Source: Deltaproteobacteria bacterium (GTDB lineage Bacteria > Desulfobacterota > Syntrophia > Syntrophales > JAFGHS01). Taken from it: a DNA stretch of 64,000 nt. The DNA lies in assembly GCA_016930075.1 (NCBI GenBank), contig JAFGHS010000012.1, positions 1-64,000 on the forward strand, written 5' to 3'. The first letter of the stretch is position 1. The number at the start of each line of letters is the position of its first letter. Of this stretch, positions 15,853 through 26,029 are shown piece by piece. The notes beneath the pieces are model-generated. The model was given only the letters and a program-made list of their open reading frames with translations. It had not been told where the DNA came from and did no database searches. A program made the translations under genes and the position numbers.

Positions 15853-15939
15853 AAGGCTTCAGGCAACAGGCATAAGACGACGGCAATTGCCCGTTAATGT
15901 CTGCACGGTAAATATCTTACTAAAACGGAGGAGGACTTG

Positions 15940-16137
15940 ATGAAAACGATCAAGATAGAAGGCATGTCTTGCAACCATTGCGTTATGGCCGTCACGAAGG
16001 CACTACAGGGCATTGACGGCATCGAAAACGTCAAGGTGAACCTGGAAAAAGGCGAAGCCCGGTTCGATGAAAAAAAACCCGTCGATCCGGACATCATTAA
16101 AGCGAAAATTAAAAAAGCGGGGTTCGACGTTGTCTGA
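15940..16137 (+). CDS. copZ: Heavy-metal-associated domain copper chaperone (CopZ)
   Basis: 65 residues consisting of one HMA ferredoxin-like domain, with the metal site GMSCNHC near the N-terminus and the family's later residues [15 protein letters not shown]. It is expected to bind Cu(I) in the cytoplasm and deliver it to the P-type ATPase encoded next. The ATG follows GGAGGAGG (15927-15934) with a five-base spacer. The gene overlaps copA by eight bases. Confidence 0.92.
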   Translation: MKTIKIEGMSCNHCVMAVTKALQGIDGIENVKVNLEKGEARFDEKKPVDPDIIKAKIKKAGFDVV

Positions 16138-18388
16138 TCAAAAGACGGAAAAAACAACCATATCCGTGGGCGGCATGACCTGTGCGGCCTGTGTACGGCG
16201 CGTCGAAAATGCCCTGAAGGATGTTTCCGGCGTGAAAGAGGTGAATGTCAACCTCGCCACGGCAAAGGCCACGGTGTTTCATGATCCGGAATGGGCCGGC
16301 GTCGGCGTCCTTAAGGACGTCATCCTCAATCAGGGGTACGAATACCTCGGTGTCCAGGATGACACGAAGGAGGACCCTATTGCGGCAGCCCGTGAAAAAG
16401 ACATCAGAGACCTGAAAATCAGATTTACCGTCGGGGCGGTTCTGAGTGTCGTCATTTTCATGGGATCCATGCAGCATTGGTTCCATTTCCTGATGGTCAT
16501 TCCCCGACAGGCCATGCTCATCGCTATGTTCATTCTTACGGCACCTGCGGTTTTCTGGGTCGGAAGCCGGTTTTATATTGGCGCCGTCAAGGCGGCCCGG
16601 CAAAAAACCACGGATATGAACACCCTGGTTGCCGTCGGCGCTTTGGCCGCTTATCTCTACTCCACCCTGGCGACTTTCTTTCCCCGTTTTTTTTCCGAAA
16701 CGGGCATGGCTCTCCATGTCTATTATGACGGCGCGGCCATGATCATTACCCTGATTATCCTTGGCAGGCTTCTGGAGGCCGTGGCCAGGGGGAAGACCTC
16801 CGCGGCTATTCAGAAGTTGATGGGATTGAAGCCAAAGACGGCGCGGGTGCTGCGCAACGGCGAGGAATCGGATGTCCCCGTGGATGAGGTACTGAAAGGC
16901 GATCTGATTATCGTGCGGCCGGGAGAAAAAATCCCCACGGACGGGGTGGTCGTCTCCGGACAATCGTCCGTCGACGAATCCATGCTGACCGGCGAAAGCA
17001 TGCCCGTGGGCAAGGGGAAAGGCGATACGGTTTTTGCCGCAACGATCAACAAAACGGGAAACTTCACCTTTGAAGCGACAAAGATTGGCCGAGAAACGGC
17101 CCTGGCACAGATCATCCGCCTCGTCGAGGAGGCACAGGGCTCCAAAGCCCCCGTTCAGCGCCTGGCCGACAAAATCGCATCCATTTTTGTCCCTGTCGTC
17201 TTCGGAATTGCGGCAGTTACTTTTATTATTTGGTACTGGTTCGTCCCGGAAGCCGTTTTCAGCCGAGCCCTTCTCAATGCCATCTCCGTTCTGGTCATTG
17301 CCTGCCCCTGCGCCCTGGGCCTGGCAACGCCCACAGCCGTCATGATCGGCACGGGTCTCGGGGCGGAAAACGGGATCCTCATCAAGGGCGCGGAAAGTCT
17401 GGAGAGGGCCTACAAGCTCACGACCGTCGTTTTCGATAAAACGGGCACCCTGACCAAAGGAGAACCGGAAGTGACGGACATCATCCCGGCATCGCATGAA
17501 ACACAGGAAATCCTTTTGAAGGCGGCCGTGTCCATTGAGGCGGCTTCCGAGCATCCCCTGGGGCAATCCATTTTAAAAAGAGGCCAAAAAGAAAATATCT
17601 TTCCTGACCCGATTGAACAATTCGAGGCGTTGACGGGCCTCGGCGCTAAAGCCGTCGTCAGGAATCAGCTCTCCTATCTGGGGAACCTGCGGTTGATGGA
17701 AAAGGAAGGCATCGATCTGAACGGTATGGGAGATGCGGCCTTGAAACTGGCCGCCGCAGGAAAGACATGCGTCTATGTGGCAGCAAATCATCGCGTTTTG
17801 GGCGTCATCGGCTTATCCGACGTTCCCAGGGAATCAGCAAAAGAAACCGTTATCCTGCTCAAAAAGATGGGACTTCAAGTGGCCATGATCACGGGAGACA
17901 ACCGCAAAACCGCCCAGGCCATCGGCGCATCTCTCCATATTGATCAGATCATGGCCGACGTCCTTCCCGGCGACAAGGCTGCGGAAATAAAACGCCTCCA
18001 GGCTCAGGGCCAGGTGGTGGCCATGGTGGGCGACGGCATTAATGACGCCCCCGCTCTAGCGGCCGCCGACATCGGCATCGCCGTCGGTGCGGGAACGGAC
18101 GTGGCGATTGAAGCGAGCGACATTACCCTCGTCAAAGACGATCTGCGTTCCGTCGCTCAGGCCATCAAACTGTCGCTTGCCACGATGAAAACGATCCGGC
18201 AGAACCTCTTCTGGGCCTTTATTTACAATATTGTCGGCATCCCCCTGGCTGCGGGCGCCCTGTATCCCTTTTTCGGCATCCTCCTCAATCCGGAATTCGC
18301 CGCCGCTGCCATGGCCGCCAGTTCCGTATCCGTCGTCAGCAATTCCCTGCGGCTCCGGAGAACATCATCCCTCTTTCTCAAAGTCTGA
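16130..18388 (+). CDS. copA: Copper-translocating P1B-type ATPase
   Basis: About 752 residues if started at the TTG at 16130, which overlaps the copZ stop; the longer open frame back to 16067 lies inside copZ and is unlikely. Exports Cu(I) across the inner membrane at the cost of ATP. Order of features: one N-terminal HMA domain with GMTCAACV (about residue 15), transmembrane helices, the actuator motif TGES, the metal site CPC (about residues 392-394, in [11 protein letters not shown]), the phosphorylated aspartate in DKTGTLT (about 436), SEHPLG and [10 protein letters not shown]. The last helices carry [11 protein letters not shown] and [17 protein letters not shown], the Cu(I)-specific YN and MxxSS signatures. 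The 3' end overlaps the convergent flavoredoxin gene by 24 bases. Confidence 0.95.
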   Translation: MSDQKTEKTTISVGGMTCAACVRRVENALKDVSGVKEVNVNLATAKATVFHDPEWAGVGVLKDVILNQGYEYLGVQDDTKEDPIAAAREKDIRDLKIRFTVGAVLSVVIFMGSMQHWFHFLMVIPRQAMLIAMFILTAPAVFWVGSRFYIGAVKAARQKTTDMNTLVAVGALAAYLYSTLATFFPRFFSETGMALHVYYDGAAMIITLIILGRLLEAVARGKTSAAIQKLMGLKPKTARVLRNGEESDVPVDEVLKGDLIIVRPGEKIPTDGVVVSGQSSVDESMLTGESMPVGKGKGDTVFAATINKTGNFTFEATKIGRETALAQIIRLVEEAQGSKAPVQRLADKIASIFVPVVFGIAAVTFIIWYWFVPEAVFSRALLNAISVLVIACPCALGLATPTAVMIGTGLGAENGILIKGAESLERAYKLTTVVFDKTGTLTKGEPEVTDIIPASHETQEILLKAAVSIEAASEHPLGQSILKRGQKENIFPDPIEQFEALTGLGAKAVVRNQLSYLGNLRLMEKEGIDLNGMGDAALKLAAAGKTCVYVAANHRVLGVIGLSDVPRESAKETVILLKKMGLQVAMITGDNRKTAQAIGASLHIDQIMADVLPGDKAAEIKRLQAQGQVVAMVGDGINDAPALAAADIGIAVGAGTDVAIEASDITLVKDDLRSVAQAIKLSLATMKTIRQNLFWAFIYNIVGIPLAAGALYPFFGILLNPEFAAAAMAASSVSVVSNSLRLRRTSSLFLKV

Positions 18389-19057
18389 TTTGCCAGCGCC
18401 GCAAACCGGACAGGTCCAGTCGTCAGGCAGGTCTTCAAATTTCGTCCCCGGTTTAATGCCGCCTTCAGGATCGCCCTTTTCGGGATTATAAACGTAGCCG
18501 CAGACGCTGCATGTGTAACTGGCCGATTTTTCGGCGGTTTGCTTGGGCTCTTCCTTCAGATACGTCGGGGCCGTCTTGGGGGCCTTGCCGCGTTTGACCT
18601 CATGGTAATAGGCATACGTCATGGGCTCTTCGTTGTTGTCGAGGACATCGCAATTTGTAACTTTGCCGATAAAGATCGTGTGGGTGCCGCAATCCAATGC
18701 GTTGATCACCTCCGCTTCAATATAAGCAATAATGGTATCCAGCAAAACAGGAACGCCCGTTTCTCCCATCTTAAAGTTCATCTCGGCAAATTTATTCATA
18801 TCCCTTCCGGATTTGAAACCGAATGTCCCGATAAACGGCATGGGCGTTGACTTCGATATGACCGACACGGAAAATTTCCGGCTGTCCTGAATGTATTCAT
18901 GCGTCAGATTCTGCTTGTTGATGCTGACGCCGATGGTTGGCGGTTCCGATGTCACCTGAAAAACCGTATTGGCGATCTGGCCGTTCATTTTTTCACCCTT
19001 GATGGAACTGATGACATAGAGGCCGTAACTGATCTTATGAAAAGCTGCCGTATTCAT
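18365..19057 (-). CDS. Flavin reductase-rubredoxin fusion (high-molecular-weight rubredoxin type)
   Basis: 230 residues from the ATG at 19057, which follows AAAGGAGA; a further upstream ATG would place the Shine-Dalgarno inside the gene. Residues 1-165 form a flavin-reductase-like FMN-binding domain (starting [15 protein letters not shown]). After a linker rich in Lys/Pro comes a complete rubredoxin: [17 protein letters not shown] and [14 protein letters not shown], supplying the Fe(SCys)4 site. The same fusion (Hrb of Moorella) passes electrons to flavodiiron proteins that reduce NO or O2. A defence role against O2/NO in an anaerobe is the likely function; the flavodiiron partner is not in the window. 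The 3' end overlaps copA. Confidence 0.88.
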   Translation of the reverse strand: MNTAAFHKISYGLYVISSIKGEKMNGQIANTVFQVTSEPPTIGVSINKQNLTHEYIQDSRKFSVSVISKSTPMPFIGTFGFKSGRDMNKFAEMNFKMGETGVPVLLDTIIAYIEAEVINALDCGTHTIFIGKVTNCDVLDNNEEPMTYAYYHEVKRGKAPKTAPTYLKEEPKQTAEKSASYTCSVCGYVYNPEKGDPEGGIKPGTKFEDLPDDWTCPVCGAGKSDFEKEG

Positions 19058-19131
19058 GATTAAATCATCTCCTTTCAATGCTTTATCAAACTGTCCACCC
19101 GATTTTTTTGAGGGATCGGTCCTGTAAGAAT

Positions 19132-19160
19132 TTGATATAGGAGAAGAGGGGGCCTGTCAA
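19132..19160 (-). promoter_or_regulatory. Candidate promoter of the flavin reductase-rubredoxin gene
   Basis: Minus-strand TTGACA (19155-19160) followed 15 bases later by TATATC (19134-19139), or 17 bases later by TATCAA (19132-19137), about 75 bases before the start codon. Confidence 0.45.
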
Positions 19161-19273
19161 TCTTTTTCAACCATGCCGTCCCTGATATGGACATGCATTT
19201 TCTTTCTTGCACTTCGCTTGGCAGACATGATATGACGCAAACCGTCAAACGACAGTAGGGAAGCTGATGTCTC

Positions 19274-20329
19274 ATGAAACGTATTGAATCATTGCTGATT
19301 AAAGGGGAAACCCTTTCGAACGTGAAGAAACTCAAAGCCATGGCAAAGGAAACCGATTCTTTTGCCGTTTTGATTTTTGGGAGTCCCGATCCGGATGCCA
19401 TTGCATCCGGCATGGCTCTGCGCGAAATCATCCGGAAAAACGGCGCTTTGGTAAACTGCGATTTCATTGCAACCGAACCCGTCACGCGTCAGCAGAATAT
19501 CGAATTCATGCGGGCCATGAAGGTTCAAATCAAGCTTCTTCATACGGTTGATCTCAAATCCTATTGTCTTATTGCCGTTGTGGATGCGCAACCGTCTTTT
19601 TTCAACTCCCATTTAAACGGCATTAAGCCGCGCATCGTCCTGGATCACCACCCGAAAAAAAACGGCTGCGACGCGGAGCTTGTCGACATTCGCGACCATT
19701 ATGGCGCGCTGTCCACGATGATGACCGAATACCTCCTGGCCGCAAAAATCAAGATACCACGGAAATTATCCACCGCCCTGCTGTACGGGATCAAGTCGGA
19801 TACAAACAATTTTGAGCGGGACACGATTATTGAAGACGTCAGCGCCTATCGTCTCAACTACCGTCATGCCAACCGCCAACTTATCCGAAGAATCGAATTG
19901 AATCAGATACCAAACCCATATCTTAAATACTATGACCACGCCTTTCACCACCGGCGCCGTTACCGGGACAGAATCACCTGTTTTCTCGGCAAGGTGGAAA
20001 GCCCGGATGCCTGCGTCCAGGTGGCGGATTTCTTTCTTCATTTCATCGACATCTATTATGTCGTCATTGCCGGCATCGTAAAAGACAGATTGATCATTAC
20101 ATTCCGGGGAGACGGCTATCGCCAGGACTGCGGCGCCATTGCCGCCAAGGCATTCGAACGCTACGGCAGCGCCGGGGGACATAAGAGCGCCGCCAGGGTG
20201 GAAATCCCCTTAGAGACCCTCCGTGAAATCATTGGGGATGATTTTTCTCAAGGCGCTGTAGATCATTTTCTATTGAATCGCCTGCGGCGCAAAAGGGGCG
20301 ATACCACAAACGGCAAGAAAAACGGCTGA
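19274..20329 (+). CDS. DHH-family phosphoesterase (DHH-DHHA1)
   Basis: 351 residues. The N-terminal DHH domain shows FGSPDPDAIASGMAL (motif I), VVDAQP (motif II), LDHHPKK (the DHH motif, about residue 124) and GIKSDT (motif IV), all metal-binding positions of the NrnA/RecJ superfamily. The C-terminal DHHA1 substrate-binding domain ends in the expected GSAGGHKSAA (about residue 300). Family members hydrolyse short oligonucleotides, cyclic dinucleotide products or pAp. Motif I lacks the usual preceding histidine (H-x-x-x-D-x-D). The substrate cannot be told from context: the gene is transcribed alone, divergently from the rubredoxin fusion and convergently with pyrG. Confidence 0.8.
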   Translation: MKRIESLLIKGETLSNVKKLKAMAKETDSFAVLIFGSPDPDAIASGMALREIIRKNGALVNCDFIATEPVTRQQNIEFMRAMKVQIKLLHTVDLKSYCLIAVVDAQPSFFNSHLNGIKPRIVLDHHPKKNGCDAELVDIRDHYGALSTMMTEYLLAAKIKIPRKLSTALLYGIKSDTNNFERDTIIEDVSAYRLNYRHANRQLIRRIELNQIPNPYLKYYDHAFHHRRRYRDRITCFLGKVESPDACVQVADFFLHFIDIYYVVIAGIVKDRLIITFRGDGYRQDCGAIAAKAFERYGSAGGHKSAARVEIPLETLREIIGDDFSQGAVDHFLLNRLRRKRGDTTNGKKNG

Positions 20330-20367
20330 TTCGGGCGCCAGGGGTGGTGGATCAGCGGCCAGCAGGA

Positions 20368-22007
<1,640 letters not shown>

Positions 22008-25000
22008 CTATCGACCCTGTAAGGATTCTTTGATTTGTTCCGCAACAACCTCGACCGGCTCCCCAATGAGGACATCAAGAGGCACCCGATTCAGGTATTC
22101 ATCATGCCAGGTCATATTATATTCGTTGATCAGGTTGCGAATATCGTTGAAGCGATCCCCGATGATCTCCTTCTTTTCCCCGATGGTCAGGGCCTCATTG
22201 AAGGAAACATGGAGGAGGAGCAGATGAGCGATTCCGACCCCCTCGCCGAGAAGGGGGATGATGACAATCGCCGCACCGTCCGATTTCCCTTTGCCGACAT
22301 AAACAGCGCCGGTCCGGACAATGGTTTTTTTCGTCCCCATCAGGACGCCTGATGTATCCACCCGTGACGTCATTTCACGGGCAATGCCGCTTTTCTCCCG
22401 GATGGCAATAGTGGAACCATCGTTGGGCTTTCCTTCGGCATCCAGATGATCAACATCATACAGGGTATAACCGCTGACGGCCGCGATGGCCTTCTGCATT
22501 CTGCCCATGGCCAGGACATTTCCGCCGGCAACGGCCTTTGCCGGAAAGGCCAGCGCCGCCAGGAGGTCGAAGATAACGCCCCTGAGGGGCTGTTCCTTCC
22601 GGCTGGTGCCGACGGTAACCGTTTTGGCCTGATGCTTGATGGCGTCTATGGGCCGCGACGTTTCATCGACGGCATGCCCCAAAGCAACATCGAGCAGATC
22701 GATGGGCGATGCCAATCCGTCATCCGCCTTGAAATCGTGCCGGAAATCTTCAAGGAGAAGTTTGCCGACGGCGTATTTTAAAAGAAGCGCAATATCGGCA
22801 ATGGTTTTGCTGTTCATAAAGGCAAAAGCGCCGTCATTTCTGCGCTGATTAAAATTGACGGCAAACTCGCCGACGATGCGGCGGAAATTTGCGTCAAAAA
22901 GCCGGTCATAGAGGGAATAATTCTTCCGGCTCTGCTCCCGGATGGCCAGGTCGAGGCGCGTCCGGAACTCACGGAAAAACCAGGCATCCTCGTCAATGGT
23001 GCAGGCGGCGTAATATCCCCACAGGTGACCGGCCAGGGTGTTCAGGATTACCGACCGGTGTGCATCCGCTTTGGGAAGACCGATCACGGTATCGGCAATC
23101 TTGTCGAAGCGGTTTTCGCCTTCATCGGCAAAGACGACGACCGACGCCTTGTGGGCTTTGAAAATGGCCGCATCTTTGATGATGTCTCCGATGACGGTTT
23201 CCTGATTCCCGCCGGCGCAGACAAGGATCAGCGGCTCTGCCGACAGATCGATATGTTTCTTGTTTTCCACCACATCGGAAGAAATTGTTTTGTAGCACAA
23301 TTCGCTCAATTTGATCCTGATTTCATCCGCCGCCACCTTATTGGGGCCGCTGCCCACAATGGCCCAGTATTTTTTTTGACCGGCCATCCGCCGGGCCGAT
23401 TCCCGTATCTTATCCTTTTTCGCCAGGACATCATTCATCATGGCAGGGACTTTCTCAAGATTGACAAGTTCCTGGGCAATCACATCGTCGGAGACCGTTT
23501 TCAACAACTGGGCAAAAAACAAGGCCAGGACGCTTCCCGCGATGATTTGGGAATAGAACGCCTTGGTGGACGCGACGGACATTTCGATGTCCCGGCCGTC
23601 GCTTGTATAAAACACCCCCTGAGTTTTGGTTGTAATGTCCGACTGCCGCCGGTTCACAACGGCAATGGCCGAAGCCCCCCGTTCGACGGCCATAGCGACG
23701 GCGCGATTGGTGTCCGTTGTCGTTCCCGACTGGGTAATGGGGATAATCAGGGTGTCCCGGAAATCGTCCTTCAGGCAAAAACCGCTCAACTCGGAGGCGA
23801 TCTTGGCCCCGATCTTAATGGCTTTTCCCCCAAGATACCGTTCCATGGCGCCGGCAACAGCCGACGCCGCCACCGCCGCCGTCCCGTGACCGATGACGAA
23901 AATCTGTTTGATGCCGCCGGCAACAAGGGATGCCTTGAGCTTATCGGGAACAACATCGGCGCCGAGATTGAAGGCGACCTGCCTTTGGCCGTTTTCATCT
24001 GCGGAGATGCGATATTTGCCGCGAAGCGTTTTGCGGACGGATTGGGCGGCTTCCGTCACTTCTTTGAGGAAATAATGAGGGTAATGACCCCTGTCGATGT
24101 CCCGCGTTGTGATTTCGGCCCTGCGGATCTCCGTCTCGTCGATTTTAAGCGGTGTGCCGTCATAGAAAAATGCTGTGATCCCTTCCGTACCCCCGGCGGA
24201 TTCCTGGTCAAGGATGAAGACCTGACCGGCCTGGTCGGGATTTTTCCCGGGCGACGGCATCTCTCCATCCATCTTGAAAAAAAGAGGCGTCCCTTCCACG
24301 AGACCGTAAAGCTCGGAAGAAAAGATGTATTGATCGGGCGCAACGCCGATATAGATGGACTGGCCGCTTCCGCGGAGGGCCAGAAATACCTTGCCCGGCT
24401 CCACATTGCTTACCATGGCGATGGCGTGGGAGCCCTCAAAATCATTGACGGCCAGGCGGAAGGCCTCCGCCAGGTCATGACCGATATAAAGATATTTTTC
24501 AATCTGCAAGGGGATCATCTTGGTATCCGTCGTCAATTCCGGGGCGATGGCATCTCCCGCATCCAGTGTGTGGCGGAGCGTTTCGTAATTGTCGATGTCG
24601 CCGTTCAAAACGCAACTGACGGACCAGTCGCCGGCGCCGTAATGGGGATATGACCTGACCGGTGAATGCCCCTGCGTAAAATTATTGACGGGATGGCCGT
24701 TTTCCTCTGTTATCGATCCGACAGACGCCCATCGGGTGTGGGCGATAGACGCTTCAAAAGACACCACCTGACCGGCAAATTCCTGGAATATGCGATCCCG
24801 GGAAATCGCCTCACGCAAATCGCGGCAATTGAGCCCCAACTCGCCGATAATGGAGGATGTCTTGTAAGTAAAGGATATGGCCGTGTCCGCCGGTGCAGGT
24901 TTCTTCTTGGGTGCTCTCACCGTTAATCCGATGGAACCGCTTATCAGATCGGAAGGTTTTGTCCTTGCTGTAAATAGCTCATAGAGCCCTTTTCGTTTAA

Positions 25001-25847
25001 GCTTTTCTACGACCTGGGAAAATGCCTTGCCGTCTTCAAGGGTAAACGACAATTGGACGCCCGCCGAATCCCTTCCCCTGACCTCAAGGCGGTCCAGACA
25101 GTTCAGGAGGAAATTCATTTCGCGGTATTTCTTCAGGGCTGCAGGCGATAACATGCCGACCGTATCGACACCGGCAAGCTTCTTGATGCTGTCGACATTT
25201 TCCAGAATGTCTTTCTTCACGGCCCAGGCGACGTCTTTGAGGGCGATCAGCCTTGCGTTGATCACCTCCATATCGGCCGTGTAAAAGCGCCCGGCGTTCT
25301 CTTCGAGGATTATGTCCTCCTGTTTGAGGAACAAATCCATCTTCGCCGACAGGTCGGATAATTGCCCCGTTTTTTGGACATCGAAGAAGAGATGCTCGAA
25401 GGGAAGCGCACTTTTTAAAAGCAAAATATTCTTGTCCATCTCCGTGATGGCATCGTCGCCGCCAAGGTAGCGATCCGAACCGACGGCGCCGGAAAGCACG
25501 CTTTGCAGGTCATATTTCAGGGCATGGGCAAAATATTTAGAGAGGCTCGCACCGGCATCTGCCGCTTTGGATTTCCTTTTTGACTTCTCAACGGGCCTGT
25601 TGACGGAAAGGATTCCGGCCAGACCGCAAAAGAAGACATGTTTTAAAAAAGGGAAAAGAATGATGGAAGGCGCCGGTGCGCTGCAGGGATTGCGGCCGAT
25701 GCAGATCGGCCACCGGGTCAAAAAATCGAAAATTTTATGTACTACATTCAACGTCCTCAACCTCAAGGCGCAGCCGAAAACCCGGGCGCCACATATGGCG
25801 CAAAATCTTCTTTTCCGTCCCTGAGACGGATAGATAATCGCCTTCAT
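22008..25847 (-). CDS. Giant GlmS-like protein: split class II amidotransferase plus two SIS domains
   Basis: The open frame has 1,279 codons, but conserved sequence begins only at FFCGLAGILS, whose cysteine codon is at 25626-25628 (codon 74); the first 73 codons look non-coding and contain no other ATG. From that Cys the protein has about 1,206 residues, twice normal GlmS. The cysteine resembles the Cys2 nucleophile of class II amidotransferases. The next amidotransferase motifs, AHTRWASVG and LNGDIDNYE, appear only about 295 residues later (about 70 in GlmS), so roughly 225 residues are inserted within the glutaminase domain. Two SIS domains follow (FVIGHGTAAVAASA; WAIVGSGPNKVAADE). RPIDAIKHQAKTVTVG resembles the GlmS C-terminus that carries the catalytic lysine, after which about 200 further residues are not recognised. 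Most likely activity is glutamine-dependent amino-sugar formation or a derivative of it. Confidence 0.75.
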   Translation of the reverse strand: MKAIIYPSQGRKRRFCAICGARVFGCALRLRTLNVVHKIFDFLTRWPICIGRNPCSAPAPSIILFPFLKHVFFCGLAGILSVNRPVEKSKRKSKAADAGASLSKYFAHALKYDLQSVLSGAVGSDRYLGGDDAITEMDKNILLLKSALPFEHLFFDVQKTGQLSDLSAKMDLFLKQEDIILEENAGRFYTADMEVINARLIALKDVAWAVKKDILENVDSIKKLAGVDTVGMLSPAALKKYREMNFLLNCLDRLEVRGRDSAGVQLSFTLEDGKAFSQVVEKLKRKGLYELFTARTKPSDLISGSIGLTVRAPKKKPAPADTAISFTYKTSSIIGELGLNCRDLREAISRDRIFQEFAGQVVSFEASIAHTRWASVGSITEENGHPVNNFTQGHSPVRSYPHYGAGDWSVSCVLNGDIDNYETLRHTLDAGDAIAPELTTDTKMIPLQIEKYLYIGHDLAEAFRLAVNDFEGSHAIAMVSNVEPGKVFLALRGSGQSIYIGVAPDQYIFSSELYGLVEGTPLFFKMDGEMPSPGKNPDQAGQVFILDQESAGGTEGITAFFYDGTPLKIDETEIRRAEITTRDIDRGHYPHYFLKEVTEAAQSVRKTLRGKYRISADENGQRQVAFNLGADVVPDKLKASLVAGGIKQIFVIGHGTAAVAASAVAGAMERYLGGKAIKIGAKIASELSGFCLKDDFRDTLIIPITQSGTTTDTNRAVAMAVERGASAIAVVNRRQSDITTKTQGVFYTSDGRDIEMSVASTKAFYSQIIAGSVLALFFAQLLKTVSDDVIAQELVNLEKVPAMMNDVLAKKDKIRESARRMAGQKKYWAIVGSGPNKVAADEIRIKLSELCYKTISSDVVENKKHIDLSAEPLILVCAGGNQETVIGDIIKDAAIFKAHKASVVVFADEGENRFDKIADTVIGLPKADAHRSVILNTLAGHLWGYYAACTIDEDAWFFREFRTRLDLAIREQSRKNYSLYDRLFDANFRRIVGEFAVNFNQRRNDGAFAFMNSKTIADIALLLKYAVGKLLLEDFRHDFKADDGLASPIDLLDVALGHAVDETSRPIDAIKHQAKTVTVGTSRKEQPLRGVIFDLLAALAFPAKAVAGGNVLAMGRMQKAIAAVSGYTLYDVDHLDAEGKPNDGSTIAIREKSGIAREMTSRVDTSGVLMGTKKTIVRTGAVYVGKGKSDGAAIVIIPLLGEGVGIAHLLLLHVSFNEALTIGEKKEIIGDRFNDIRNLINEYNMTWHDEYLNRVPLDVLIGEPVEVVAEQIKESLQGR
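25694..25711 (-). promoter_or_regulatory. Structured leader before the GlmS-like gene (three hairpins)
   Basis: Ahead of the first conserved codon (25628) the transcript could form three separate hairpins: GGCCGAT/ATCGGCC at 25694-25711, GCGCCA/TGGCGC at 25786-25801 and TCCGTC/GACGGA at 25814-25830. They do not match the glmS ribozyme core as I remember it. The arrangement suggests a regulated leader, but no function is demonstrated. Confidence 0.3.
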
Positions 25848-25929
25848 TACACATATCCCAAAGCATCAGCAAGTTATGTACCATAAATATCGTTATGGGA
25901 AAATCGTCTAAAAACACGAAATAATTCAT
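25735..25929 (-). CDS. Possible small ORF in the leader of the GlmS-like gene
   Basis: A 64-codon frame starting MNYFVFLDDFPITIFMVH and ending VEDVECST. Amino-acid composition is protein-like and it fills the otherwise empty leader, overlapping (in another frame) the doubtful N-terminal extension of the GlmS-like frame. There is no convincing Shine-Dalgarno and I recognise no family, so it is recorded only as a candidate, for instance a leader peptide or a decayed fragment. Confidence 0.2.
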   Translation of the reverse strand: MNYFVFLDDFPITIFMVHNLLMLWDMCNEGDYLSVSGTEKKILRHMWRPGFRLRLEVEDVECST

Positions 25930-26029
25930 GATTGTTTCAGGGGCGATGCACAGAAGAAAACATTTTTGTTCAACGGGGCCGTCAATGACACATATTTGTA
26001 TTTCAAAACTCCGTTTAGTATGTATGGAA

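Noticed and set aside
16109-17566. 485-codon open frame antisense to copA
   Set aside because: Shadow of a GC-rich coding sequence; composition is rich in His/Gly/Arg and shows no family features.
23025-24653. Long open frame (542 codons) on the plus strand opposite the GlmS-like gene
   Set aside because: It mirrors the codon pattern of the real gene, has no recognisable domain and no Shine-Dalgarno.
25630-25847. glmS ribozyme or riboswitch before the GlmS-like gene
   Set aside because: Hairpins are present but the conserved ribozyme core sequence is not recognisable, and glmS ribozymes are known chiefly from Firmicutes.
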